This document shows positions 56,692 to 64,000 of a stretch of 64,000 nucleotides of DNA, one piece after another; position 1 is the stretch's first letter, and each line of letters begins with the position of its first letter. The position numbers and the translations under genes were made by a program. Source of the DNA: Hydrocarboniphaga sp. (lineage in GTDB: Bacteria; Pseudomonadota; Gammaproteobacteria; Nevskiales; Nevskiaceae); contig NZ_JAQGNT010000007.1 in assembly GCF_028291725.1 (NCBI RefSeq), positions 1-64,000 on the forward strand, given 5' to 3'. The notes under the pieces were generated by a model. The model saw nothing but the letters and a program-made list of their open reading frames with translations. It searched no databases and was not told the origin of the DNA.

Positions 56692-57627
56692 TTAACCGCG
56701 CTTGGCTGACTTTGCCGGCGATGCCTTCGGCGTCGCCAGGAAGCTGCGGACCAGGCCGTCGCCGTTGATGTACCAGCCGACGATCCGTCCGTCAGCGGTG
56801 ACGCGATAAGGGTAGGAGCCGTACACCGCATCCGGTGGCGTGATCAGTTGAAACTCGCCCGCGCGGTACAGGAAGCCCTTCATGCTGTAGTCCACCGGGT
56901 CCTGGTAGAAGCCGACGATGTCACCGCCGTCGTTGATACCCATCAGCTGCGTATAGGGCGAGCCCGGATAATCCAGCGTGACGATGCTGCCGTCGCCGTG
57001 CCGCACGAAGCCGTGGTAGACGTAGTCCGCATCCGCATAAACACCCACCGTATCCTGCGCGCTGTTCAGACCCCAGGCCACGGTCAGCCCCGCCGCGCCG
57101 GGCGCATCGAAGCCGGTGTAACCGGTAGACGCATCCCACAGATAGCCCGAGGTCGTCAGGATGCCGAGTTCGTTGGGATCGTGGTTGTAGGCGCCCGCTA
57201 CGCGATCCGAATCGTCGAGTGCGTAGGCGTAGGTCGTCACGGCGCCCGGCACCGCGAGCGTGATTTTCTTCGAGCCCTTAACCAGCGAAGCGACCTCGGT
57301 CATATTGCGATGCGTAACGTTGGTGACGACATGCCCTGCATCGTTGATGTCGTCGAACGTGAACACGGCCGGCTCGGCCGGCGTGTAGGTCTGGTAGACG
57401 CCGTCCTTGTAGACGAAGGGGCGGAGCAGCACGCTCTTGCCCTGCGGCTGCTGGTAACTGCCGACGATGGCGCCCGCTTCGTTGATGCCCGTCGCCTGAG
57501 TCGACAGGCCGCCTTCGACATGCAGGCTCAGGTAGTCGTAGTCCACCGCCTGTGCGGTAGACGCGAACAGGCAGAGCGCGCTGCAGATTACGAAAGATTT
57601 TGCCGGGTTTTTGAAACAGGCCTGCAT
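56692..57627 (-). CDS. Secreted HAF-repeat-like protein
   Basis: The 311-residue product has a signal peptide (SFVICSALCLFASTAQA) and at least six degenerate repeats with the core N/D-x-G/D-x-IVG-x-Y: INEAGAIVGSY, INDAGHVVTNV, LDDSDRVAGAY, LNSAQDTVGVY, INDGGDIVGFY and VTADGRIVGWY. Such repeats form beta structures in the extracellular HAF family of unknown function. The C-terminus is basic (SPAKSAKRG). It interrupts the ast genes on the opposite strand. Confidence 0.75.
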   Translation of the reverse strand: MQACFKNPAKSFVICSALCLFASTAQAVDYDYLSLHVEGGLSTQATGINEAGAIVGSYQQPQGKSVLLRPFVYKDGVYQTYTPAEPAVFTFDDINDAGHVVTNVTHRNMTEVASLVKGSKKITLAVPGAVTTYAYALDDSDRVAGAYNHDPNELGILTTSGYLWDASTGYTGFDAPGAAGLTVAWGLNSAQDTVGVYADADYVYHGFVRHGDGSIVTLDYPGSPYTQLMGINDGGDIVGFYQDPVDYSMKGFLYRAGEFQLITPPDAVYGSYPYRVTADGRIVGWYINGDGLVRSFLATPKASPAKSAKRG

Positions 57628-57765
57628 GTCGTGCCCCCGATGTCGGCGGCTCGATGACCGCAGCGCAGTTTATTCGCTGCAGCCCGGCATGGCCCCCCGA
57701 TTTCTCCTCATGCCGGCGCTGGTATTCCACCCAGATTCCGATCACGACAGAACTTCAAACCGCAA

Positions 57766-57834
57766 CTGTAGGAGCGGGTCATACCCGCGACTGTGCCCTT
57801 CAAGGCCTGAGTCGCGGGTATGACCCGCTCCTAC
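57766..57834. repeat. REP-like palindrome 3 (variant)
   Basis: Arms CTGTAGGAGCGGGTCATACC and complement; the core differs from palindromes 1, 2 and 4 (GGTCATACCCGCGA rather than GGTCCTTGACCGCGA), so two sub-types coexist. It lies in the 315-base gap between the HAF-like gene and the DNA ligase gene, which otherwise holds nothing I can name. Confidence 0.82.
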
Positions 57835-57942
57835 CGCTCCATCGACAGGACGTTTCTCGCGAGTGCGCAGCGAGACCTGCGTCGCAGACTCGGCGAGCAG
57901 CACAGGCTTCACTGCGCACAGGCTCCCCACTCGTAGAACACC

Positions 57943-58782
57943 ATGTCCCGATCCCTTGTATTGGCTGTCGCACTGCTGGCGATTTCAAGCTCCACATCGC
58001 CGGCAAGTGAACCCCCACCCGTCCAGCTCGCCAAGGTCTATCACCTTGGCGAGACAATCGACCTGGACGCCTACCTGGTCAGCGAAAAATACGACGGCGT
58101 CCGCGCCTGGTGGGACGGCAAACAACTGCTCACCCGCAGCGGGCAGATCATCGCATCACCACGCTGGTTCACCGCGCATCTGCCTTCGACGACGCTGGAA
58201 GGCGAACTCTGGGCAGGCCGCGGCCAGTTCGAAGCGACATCCGGCACCGTCCGCAAAAACAGTCCCGACGATGCCGAGTGGCGGAAACTGCGATACATGG
58301 TCTTCGATCTGCCCCAGCATCCGGGCCGCTTTGCCGAACGGGCCGAGGCAATAAAAACACTGGTCGGCAGCGCCGGCGATCCCTGGCTGCAAGCGGTGCC
58401 ACAAACGCCAGTCGCCACGATGGACGAGCTGCGCCGACGCCTCGACGCGATCGTCGCCGCCGGCGGTGAAGGCCTGATGCTGCATCGCCGCGACTCGCTG
58501 TACGCCGCCGGCCGCGGCAGCGATCTGCTCAAGCTCAAGCCCTACGACGATGCCGAGGCGGTGGTCGTGGAGCACCTGCCCGGCCAGGGCAAGTACACCG
58601 GCATGCTCGGCGCGCTGCGCGTGCAACGCCCCGACGGACTGCGCTTCGCCATCGGTAGCGGCCTGAGCGACGAGCAACGCCGCCATCCGCCCGCCATCGG
58701 CAGCACGATCACCTACGCTTATACCGGCACCACCGAAGATGGCGTTCCGAGATTCGCAAGGTTTCTGCGCATACGCGAGTGA
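57943..58782 (+). CDS. ATP-dependent DNA ligase, secreted Lig E type
   Basis: The 279-residue protein has a signal peptide (LVLAVALLAISSSTSPA) and the minimal ligase fold: adenylated Lys49 in the KYDG motif (SEKYDGVRAWWDG), LTRSGQIIASPRWFT, LEGELWAGRGQF, the MVFDLP strand, EGLMLHR and LLKLKPYDDAEAVVV, then an OB-fold domain with GMLGALRV. It seals nicks in double-stranded DNA in the periplasm, a role proposed for natural transformation or damage in incoming DNA. It stands alone between two REP palindromes. Confidence 0.93.
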   Translation: MSRSLVLAVALLAISSSTSPASEPPPVQLAKVYHLGETIDLDAYLVSEKYDGVRAWWDGKQLLTRSGQIIASPRWFTAHLPSTTLEGELWAGRGQFEATSGTVRKNSPDDAEWRKLRYMVFDLPQHPGRFAERAEAIKTLVGSAGDPWLQAVPQTPVATMDELRRRLDAIVAAGGEGLMLHRRDSLYAAGRGSDLLKLKPYDDAEAVVVEHLPGQGKYTGMLGALRVQRPDGLRFAIGSGLSDEQRRHPPAIGSTITYAYTGTTEDGVPRFARFLRIRE

Positions 58783-58800
58783 TATGGGGGCTGGCTGCAC

Positions 58801-58870
58801 CTGTAGGAGCGGTCCTTGACCGCGATTGTGCTGTTGAAGCCTCAATCGCGGTCAAGGACCGCTCCTACAG
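58801..58870. repeat. REP-like palindrome 4
   Basis: Arms as in palindromes 1 and 2 (CTGTAGGAGCGGTCCTTGAC and complement). It lies just after the DNA ligase gene and before astB. Confidence 0.85.
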
Positions 58871-58946
58871 TGCGGCGATGGCGCATTCAAAGCCTGGTGA
58901 CGAACCGCATTAGACTAGCGCCACGAAATGAAGGAGCGTTTTACTA

Positions 58947-60281
58947 GTGAACCTGGAGTCGAATTTCGACGGGCTGGTAGGTCCGACTCACAACTATTCC
59001 GGCCTGGCGCGGGGCAACCTGGCGGCGGCGAAGAATGCCGATCTGCCGTCCAATCCCCGTGCCGCGGCCCTGCAGGGCCTTGCCAAGATGCGCGCGCTGC
59101 ACGACATCGGCCTGCCGCAGGGCGTGCTGCCGCCGCAGGAGCGGCCCAACGTTCATGCGCTGCGGCGCCTGGGTTACAGCGGGCATGATCGCGCGGTGCT
59201 GGACAAAGTCTCGCGCGAAGCGCCGGGCCTGCTGGCCGCGGTCAGTTCCGCTTCGAGCATGTGGACCGCGAATGCCGGCACGGTCTCGCCCAGCGCCGAC
59301 ACGCTCGATGGCCGCGTGCATTTCACGCCGGCCAATCTGTGCAGCAATCTTCACCGCTCCTTCGAGCCCGAAACCAGCGGCCGCGTATTGGCCGCGACGT
59401 TCCGCGATCCCCAATATTTCGCTCATCACGAGGCCCTGCCGGCCACGCCGGCGATGAGCGACGAAGGCGCGGCGAACCACACGCGCCTGTGCAGCGAATA
59501 CGGTGAGGCGGGCCTGGAGCTGTTCGTCTACGGCCGCGGCGGCCCCGACGAGCCGACGCCGACCACATTTCCCGCGCGCCAGACGCGAGCCGCCTGCGAA
59601 GCCCTGGCGCGGCTGCACGAGCTTGCACCCGAGCGCACACGCCACCAGTTGCAGAATCCGGCGGTGATCGACGCCGGCGTGTTTCACAACGACGTGATCG
59701 CCGTCGGCAACCGCGAGGTGCTGCTCTATCACCAGGACGCATTCGCCGACACCGACGGCCTGCGGCTCTGGATACAGACGCAGTGGCGCGGCAGCCGCGC
59801 GCCGGTATTTCTGGAGGTGCCGCGCGAGCGCGTCAGCGTCGAAGAAGCGGTGAGTTCCTACCTGTTCAACAGCCAGCTGATCTGCCCGCCGGGCGGCGGC
59901 ATGCATCTGGTGGTGTCCAGCGAATGCCAGGAGCAGCCGCGGGTCTGGGCCGAGATTCAGCAGTTGCTGGCGGACGAGCGCAATCCTCTGACCCAGGTGC
60001 AGGTGTTCGATCTGCGCCAGTCGATGCGCAACGGCGGCGGCCCGGCCTGCCTGCGGCTGCGCGTGGTGCTGACCGAAGCCGAGCGGGCGGCGGTCAATCC
60101 GCAGAGCTGGCTGACACCGGAGCGGCACGGCGAGCTGGTGGCCTGGGTCAAACAGCATTACCGGGATCGGCTGGTACTGAAGGATCTGGCCGATCCGCAG
60201 CTGCTGGACGAAAGCCGCACCGCGCTGGACCGTCTGACGCAGATCCTGGGTTTGGGCAGCGTTTACCAGTTTCAACGATGA
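58947..60281 (+). CDS. astB: N-succinylarginine dihydrolase
   Basis: The 444-residue protein has the AstB pattern: [30 protein letters not shown]-like [32 protein letters not shown]-like [31 protein letters not shown] and the end [18 protein letters not shown], with the Cys/His/Glu residues of this amidinotransferase-like fold. It removes two ammonia and CO2 from N2-succinylarginine to give N2-succinylornithine. It starts with GTG 58947 after AAGGAG. It is separated from astAD by 2.2 kb. astC and astE are not seen in the window. Confidence 0.95.
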   Translation: MNLESNFDGLVGPTHNYSGLARGNLAAAKNADLPSNPRAAALQGLAKMRALHDIGLPQGVLPPQERPNVHALRRLGYSGHDRAVLDKVSREAPGLLAAVSSASSMWTANAGTVSPSADTLDGRVHFTPANLCSNLHRSFEPETSGRVLAATFRDPQYFAHHEALPATPAMSDEGAANHTRLCSEYGEAGLELFVYGRGGPDEPTPTTFPARQTRAACEALARLHELAPERTRHQLQNPAVIDAGVFHNDVIAVGNREVLLYHQDAFADTDGLRLWIQTQWRGSRAPVFLEVPRERVSVEEAVSSYLFNSQLICPPGGGMHLVVSSECQEQPRVWAEIQQLLADERNPLTQVQVFDLRQSMRNGGGPACLRLRVVLTEAERAAVNPQSWLTPERHGELVAWVKQHYRDRLVLKDLADPQLLDESRTALDRLTQILGLGSVYQFQR

Positions 60282-60327
60282 GTGCGCGCGTGAAAAAAGA
60301 ACCCGTCGCGCCGGCCTCGGTGAATTG

Positions 60328-60804
60328 ATGGACACCCTCTACACCTGGCATCGCTGGGCGGAACTGACGCCGGATCGGCTCTACGCCTTCCTGAAGCTGC
60401 GCTCCGACATTTTCGTCGTCGAGCAGAACTGCGTGTTCCCGGAGATGGACGGGATCGACCCGCTCTGCGAGCACCTGAGCGCCAGCAGCCCGGACGGACA
60501 GCTGATGGCGTATCTGCGCCTGGTACCGCCCGGCGTCAAACGGCCGCACAGCGAATCGCCGGCGGCGGCCGGTCCGGCCGTAGGGCGAGTGGTGGTCGCA
60601 AGTCAATGGCGCGGAACCGGCCTGGGGCGGCAGCTGATGGTCCGCGCGCTGGAATATTGCGGCGAGCATTACCCGGGCCAGCCGGTCGCGCTGTCGGGGC
60701 AGCAGCACCTTGAGCGCTTCTACGCCTCACTGGGTTTTGTAACGCAAAGTCCGCCGTATCTGGAAGACGGCATCTGGCACGTGGACATGAGCCGACACGC
60801 CTGA
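60328..60804 (+). CDS. ElaA-type GNAT acetyltransferase
   Basis: The 158-residue product matches the ElaA group: LTPDRLYAFLKLRSDIFVVE, QNCVFPEMDGIDPLCEHLSA, AVGRVVVASQWRGTGLGRQL as the acetyl-CoA loop, and LERFYASLGFVTQSPPYLED. Substrate unknown. ATG 60328 is used. It follows astB by 46 bases and may be read with it. Confidence 0.9.
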   Translation: MDTLYTWHRWAELTPDRLYAFLKLRSDIFVVEQNCVFPEMDGIDPLCEHLSASSPDGQLMAYLRLVPPGVKRPHSESPAAAGPAVGRVVVASQWRGTGLGRQLMVRALEYCGEHYPGQPVALSGQQHLERFYASLGFVTQSPPYLEDGIWHVDMSRHA

Positions 60805-60866
60805 TGCTTGTGCTGTAGCCGCTACCGACTGAAAATGGACTTACTTTTTGTCTTACGGAGCCGCCG

Positions 60867-61118
60867 GTGCCCGCCTACACGATCAGGCTTTCCAGTAAGG
60901 GGCAGCTGGTAATCCCGCGCGATATCCGCGAGGAGCTGCACTGGGAGGCCGGCGAGGAATTGACGCTGATCAAGCATGCCTCCGGTGTGACGATCCAATC
61001 CAAGCCGCCAAGACGGGTTCGCAAGCTTGTCGATCTGATCGGCTATCTCAAATCCGACGGCGCGCCGCCGGTAATGACACCGAGATCGGGAGCAGCGACA
61101 ATGTTCTGCATGCGTTGA
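60867..61118 (+). CDS. AbrB/MazE-type antitoxin
   Basis: The 83-residue frame has a swapped-hairpin DNA-binding domain (MPAYTIRLSSKGQLVIPRDI then REELHWEAGEELTLIKHASG). It starts with GTG 60867. Its last residues (from about TPRSGAATMF) look abnormal and run over the remnant of the toxin gene, so the normal C-terminus was probably altered by the deletion that removed most of the toxin. Confidence 0.82.
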   Translation: MPAYTIRLSSKGQLVIPRDIREELHWEAGEELTLIKHASGVTIQSKPPRRVRKLVDLIGYLKSDGAPPVMTPRSGAATMFCMR

Positions 61119-61279
61119 ACTGGTATGCGTTGGGCGCGGACTTTGCCGACGCTTTGCACCTGTCGGTATGCGGCACCGCCATGATGTACAGCTTCGACCG
61201 TGGCTTCTGCAAGGCGGCTCGCGATGCAGGCGTGGCACCGCCCATGCGGATCGTGACGGCCGACGCCGGGGAGAACTGA
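61090..61279 (+). pseudogene. PIN toxin, C-terminal remnant
   Basis: The plus strand reads LHALNWYALGADFADALHLS then MYSFDRGFCKAARDAGVAPP and stops at TGA 61277-61279. These are the last two acidic motifs of a VapC-like PIN toxin (GADFADALHL and TFDRGF). The N-terminal half with the first Asp and the start is missing, so no active toxin is made while the antitoxin gene persists. Confidence 0.72.
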
Positions 61280-61350
61280 GAAACCCGCTTTGTCCGCCGA
61301 CACCCTTCTCATACCGTGCATGGCGGATAAAGATTATTGCGGTTGCCTGC

Positions 61351-63297
61351 ATGCCCCGTTTTTATCCGGTCCTGGTAAGTCCCAACTTGTACGCACAGTT
61401 CTTCAATCTCCGGGAGATGCCCTTCACCATCACCCCGGACCCGTCCTATCTGTACCTGTCGCCACGGCACCAGGAGGCACTCGGGCACCTGCTGTATGGC
61501 ACCGGCCAGTACGGCGGCTTCGTCCAGCTGACCGGCGAAGTCGGCACCGGCAAGACCACTGTCGTGCGCACGCTGCTCGAGCAGAAGCTGGTCGACGTGG
61601 ACGTGGCGATGATCCACAACCCCAGCCAGAACGAGCTGCAGTTCGTGCAATCGATCTGCGACGAGCTGGGCGTGGTCTACGAGCGTGCCAATCTCACGCT
61701 GAAAACCCTGGTCGACGCGCTCAATGCGCATCTGCTCAAGGTGCATGCCGCGGGCCGGCGCACGGTGCTGATCATCGACGAGGCGCAGAACCTGCCGCGC
61801 GACGTGCTCGAGCAGGTGCGCCTGCTCACCAACCTCGAGACGCACAAGGAAAAACTGCTGCGCATCATGCTGATCGGCCAGCCCGAGCTCGCCGAGCTGC
61901 TGGCGCGGCCGGATCTGCGCCAGCTCGCCAGCCGCATCACTGCGCGCTATCACCTGATGCCGCTGTCCGAGCCCGAGACCGGCGAATACATCCGCCACCG
62001 CCTGCGTGTCGCCGGCTCCAATGAGGACGTGTTCGCGCCGGCCGCGATCCGCGAGATCCACCGCGCCGCACGCGGTGTACCGCGCCTGATCAACATCCTC
62101 TGCGACCGCTCGCTGCTCGGCGCCTACGCGCAGGGCACGCGCCGCGTGACACCGGAGATCGTGCGCAAGGCGGCGGTCGAATCGATCGGCACGGCCAGCG
62201 CTGAAACCGGCAGCACGCAAGCGCCGCGCAGGCTGCCGGCGTGGCTGACGTGGCGGCCGACACTGGCGCAGCTGGAGGCAACGCTGGCCGTGGTCGCGCT
62301 GATCATCGCGGGATTGCTGCTGTACGAAACCTTCTTCCCGCGCGACGCGAACCCGCCAGCCGTTCAGGTCGCGGCCGCCGAGCCGCAGAAAGCACCCGAA
62401 CCAAAGCAAGCCGCAGTACCGCCGCCGGCAGAAGCGGCCAACGCCGCAACCCACAGCCCGGCACCCGCGGAACCCAAGAAGCAGGAAGCCGCGCCACCTG
62501 CAGCGCCGCCGGCTGCCACCGTCGCAGGCAGCCCCTCGCCGAAGGCCGAGAAACCGAAAGCCGCGGCGACGCCGCCACCGGCGAAGCCGAACAGCAAGAC
62601 CACGCCGCCGGCCACAGCGGCGGCGACAACGCCGGCGGCCGCCACGGACATCGAGACCGCCGCGCCACTGCCGCCACTGCCCGCGAACGCCGATCTGACC
62701 ACGCTGCTGCAATCGACGCAGCCGCTGCCGACCGTCGTTAGCCGACTGATCCGGCTGTGGAATCGCGACATCGTCATCGACAAGGGCGCCAACGTTTGCC
62801 GCGAGCTGTCGGCGCGTGGGCTCGAGTGCTACAAATCCAATGGCGAATGGGCCGATCTGCGCAACATGAACCGCCCGGCCGTGCTGTCGCTCACCACCGG
62901 GCGCGGCGAAGTCCAGCATGTGCTGCTGCGCGGGCTGACCGCCACGTTCGCGACGCTGGACACCGCGCGCGGCACGATCGGCGTCCCGCTCGACCAGCTC
63001 GACGCGCTGTGGAGCGGTGAATTCCTGCTGCTGTGGAAGCGCGAAACCGCAGAGACCTACCTGACACCCGGAGCGCACGGCAGCTCGGTGACCTGGGTGC
63101 GCCGCCGGCTCGCCGAGTTCAACAATGAGCCGGCCTCCGAGCCGGTCTCCGATCACTACGATCAGTCGCTGGTCGATCAGATCAAGCACTTCCAGACTCA
63201 GCGCGGGCTCGACTCCGATGGCGTGATCGGCACGCGCACGCTGATCGCGCTGGGTGAGCGCAGCAGCGGCACGCCGACCCTGGCGGCGCCGCGATGA
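61351..63297 (+). CDS. gspA: General secretion pathway protein A (GspA/ExeA-like ATPase)
   Basis: The 648-residue inner-membrane protein has an AAA+ ATPase domain with Walker A (GEVGTGKTT, about residues 62-70) and Walker B (IIDEAQNL, 141-148), one membrane helix (LAVVALIIAGLLLYETFF), a long Pro/Ala/Lys-rich periplasmic stretch, a C39-like region (GEVQHVLLRGLTATFATL) and a C-terminal peptidoglycan-binding domain (FQTQRGLDSDGVIGTRTLIA). With GspB it helps place the type II secretin through the cell wall. ATG 61351 is used; TTG 61387, where the family homology starts (YAQFFNLREMPF), is an alternative. Confidence 0.9.
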   Translation: MPRFYPVLVSPNLYAQFFNLREMPFTITPDPSYLYLSPRHQEALGHLLYGTGQYGGFVQLTGEVGTGKTTVVRTLLEQKLVDVDVAMIHNPSQNELQFVQSICDELGVVYERANLTLKTLVDALNAHLLKVHAAGRRTVLIIDEAQNLPRDVLEQVRLLTNLETHKEKLLRIMLIGQPELAELLARPDLRQLASRITARYHLMPLSEPETGEYIRHRLRVAGSNEDVFAPAAIREIHRAARGVPRLINILCDRSLLGAYAQGTRRVTPEIVRKAAVESIGTASAETGSTQAPRRLPAWLTWRPTLAQLEATLAVVALIIAGLLLYETFFPRDANPPAVQVAAAEPQKAPEPKQAAVPPPAEAANAATHSPAPAEPKKQEAAPPAAPPAATVAGSPSPKAEKPKAAATPPPAKPNSKTTPPATAAATTPAAATDIETAAPLPPLPANADLTTLLQSTQPLPTVVSRLIRLWNRDIVIDKGANVCRELSARGLECYKSNGEWADLRNMNRPAVLSLTTGRGEVQHVLLRGLTATFATLDTARGTIGVPLDQLDALWSGEFLLLWKRETAETYLTPGAHGSSVTWVRRRLAEFNNEPASEPVSDHYDQSLVDQIKHFQTQRGLDSDGVIGTRTLIALGERSSGTPTLAAPR

Positions 63298-64000
63298 GCT
63301 TCATTCTCGACGCGCTGCGCAAGGCCGAACGCGACCGCAATCTCGGCCAGGCGCCGCGTATCGAAGACGTGGCGCTGGCGCAGGAACGCGGCGCACCGAA
63401 CGCGGGCACCGGATCGCGGCGCTGGCTGCGGATCGTCGGCCTGGTGTTGCTGGTGTCGATCGCGGCGCTGCTGACGATGCTGCTGCTGCGCAGGCCCAAG
63501 CCCGCGGCGACTATTGCGCAGGCGCCGGTCGGCGTCGTCAACGCCACCGTGCGCGGCCCGGCGCGCGTCGAAGCGCCGCCTCCCGCGGCGGCGGCCGAAC
63601 CCGAAGATACCGCCCCGCCGGCTCTGGCTGCCGACGAGGACCTGAGTTCGCTGGACGACCTGTCACAGACCCCGCGCGGCAAGCAGCCGGCTGCCACAGA
63701 CGAAAGCAGCCACATCGTCCGCGAGCAGGATTTCATCGCGCGGCCGGCGACCGCGGAATCCAGCAGCGAGATCGATCCGGTGGTGGTGCCACGGCCCCTG
63801 CCCTCGACGCCGGCGCCGACGCGGCTTTCCTCGTTGACCGAAGGGTCGTCGGACTCCGGCGCGACCCCGCTATTGGAAATGCCGCCCGCTTATCGCGCCG
63901 ATTTCCCGGCGCTGACGGTGGAGGTGCACGTATGGGACAGCGATCCGGCCAAGCGCTTCGTGCTGGTCAACGGCCGGCGCTATTCGGAAGGCGAAACGCT
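63294..64000 (+). CDS. gspB: General secretion pathway protein B (partial)
   Basis: The frame starts at ATG 63294, overlapping gspA by four bases, and runs off the window. It begins MSFILDALRKAERDR, typical of GspB, then has a membrane helix (WLRIVGLVLLVSIAALLTML), a Pro/Ala-rich linker, and the start of the C-terminal GspB domain (TVEVHVWDSDPAKRFVLVNG). It forms the GspA-GspB complex. Confidence 0.9.
   Translation, partial: MSFILDALRKAERDRNLGQAPRIEDVALAQERGAPNAGTGSRRWLRIVGLVLLVSIAALLTMLLLRRPKPAATIAQAPVGVVNATVRGPARVEAPPPAAAAEPEDTAPPALAADEDLSSLDDLSQTPRGKQPAATDESSHIVREQDFIARPATAESSSEIDPVVVPRPLPSTPAPTRLSSLTEGSSDSGATPLLEMPPAYRADFPALTVEVHVWDSDPAKRFVLVNGRRYSEGET

Noticed and set aside
58944-60335. 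463-codon minus-strand open frame
   Set aside because: Antisense to astB, whose family sequence is clear throughout.
61309-63189. 626-codon minus-strand open frame
   Set aside because: Antisense to gspA; repetitive Arg/Gly/Gln composition and no recognisable domain.

Overview
The window joins a mobile catabolic island (about 1-48,487) to conserved gammaproteobacterial chromosome (48,488-64,000). The host part carries arginine succinyltransferase genes (astA, astD, astB), a GspA/GspB pair, an ElaA-type acetyltransferase, a Lig E-type periplasmic DNA ligase and REP-like palindromes of the TAGGAGCGG type. Together these suggest a high-GC gammaproteobacterium, perhaps of the Nevskiales/Solimonadaceae or a relative; the assignment is inference.

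Left edge (1-1,013): the tail of a TPR-like gene is cut by a decayed IS66 transposase. Catabolic block (1,112-41,669): SCP2 sterol-carrier protein, one TetR regulator, two cytochromes P450, one 2Fe-2S ferredoxin, a 2-oxoacid dehydrogenase with a split E2, GST, two TonB-dependent receptors, two acyl-CoA dehydrogenases, two enoyl-CoA hydratases (one frameshifted), an SDR, two thiolase-like proteins, a DUF35 OB-fold protein, two AMP-forming and one ADP-forming acyl-CoA ligase, an aldehyde dehydrogenase, a Rieske oxygenase, an LLM flavin monooxygenase, EthD and SnoaL-like proteins, and two large molybdopterin oxidoreductases. This is the tool set for taking up a hydrophobic, probably cyclic or branched compound, oxidising it, making CoA thioesters and shortening it by beta-oxidation or retro-aldol steps. 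No ring-A/B steroid or classical aromatic meta-cleavage genes are seen, so the substrate is unknown. Nine copies of a palindrome, CAAAC-N3-GTTTG, lie in front of transcription units across the block; the single TetR protein is the natural candidate to bind them.

Mobile and defence tail (41,985-48,487): a second IS66 transposase is split by a 2.6-kb serine-recombinase element (recombinase gene broken by one nonsense codon). Then come a PIN/RHH toxin-antitoxin pair, an Xre/RES toxin-antitoxin pair with three helically phased TGTGC repeats at its promoter, a complete tRNA-Arg(CCT) on the minus strand, a tyrosine integrase, and on the plus strand a displaced 3' half of tRNA-Arg(CCT) that marks the island's right attachment site.

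Host part: a small hypothetical gene, an RDD membrane protein, a polar amino-acid ABC transporter, an M20 hydrolase, two acetyltransferases, the ast genes, a HAF-repeat secreted protein, the DNA ligase, an AbrB-type antitoxin beside a toxin remnant, and gspA/gspB, the last running off the right end.
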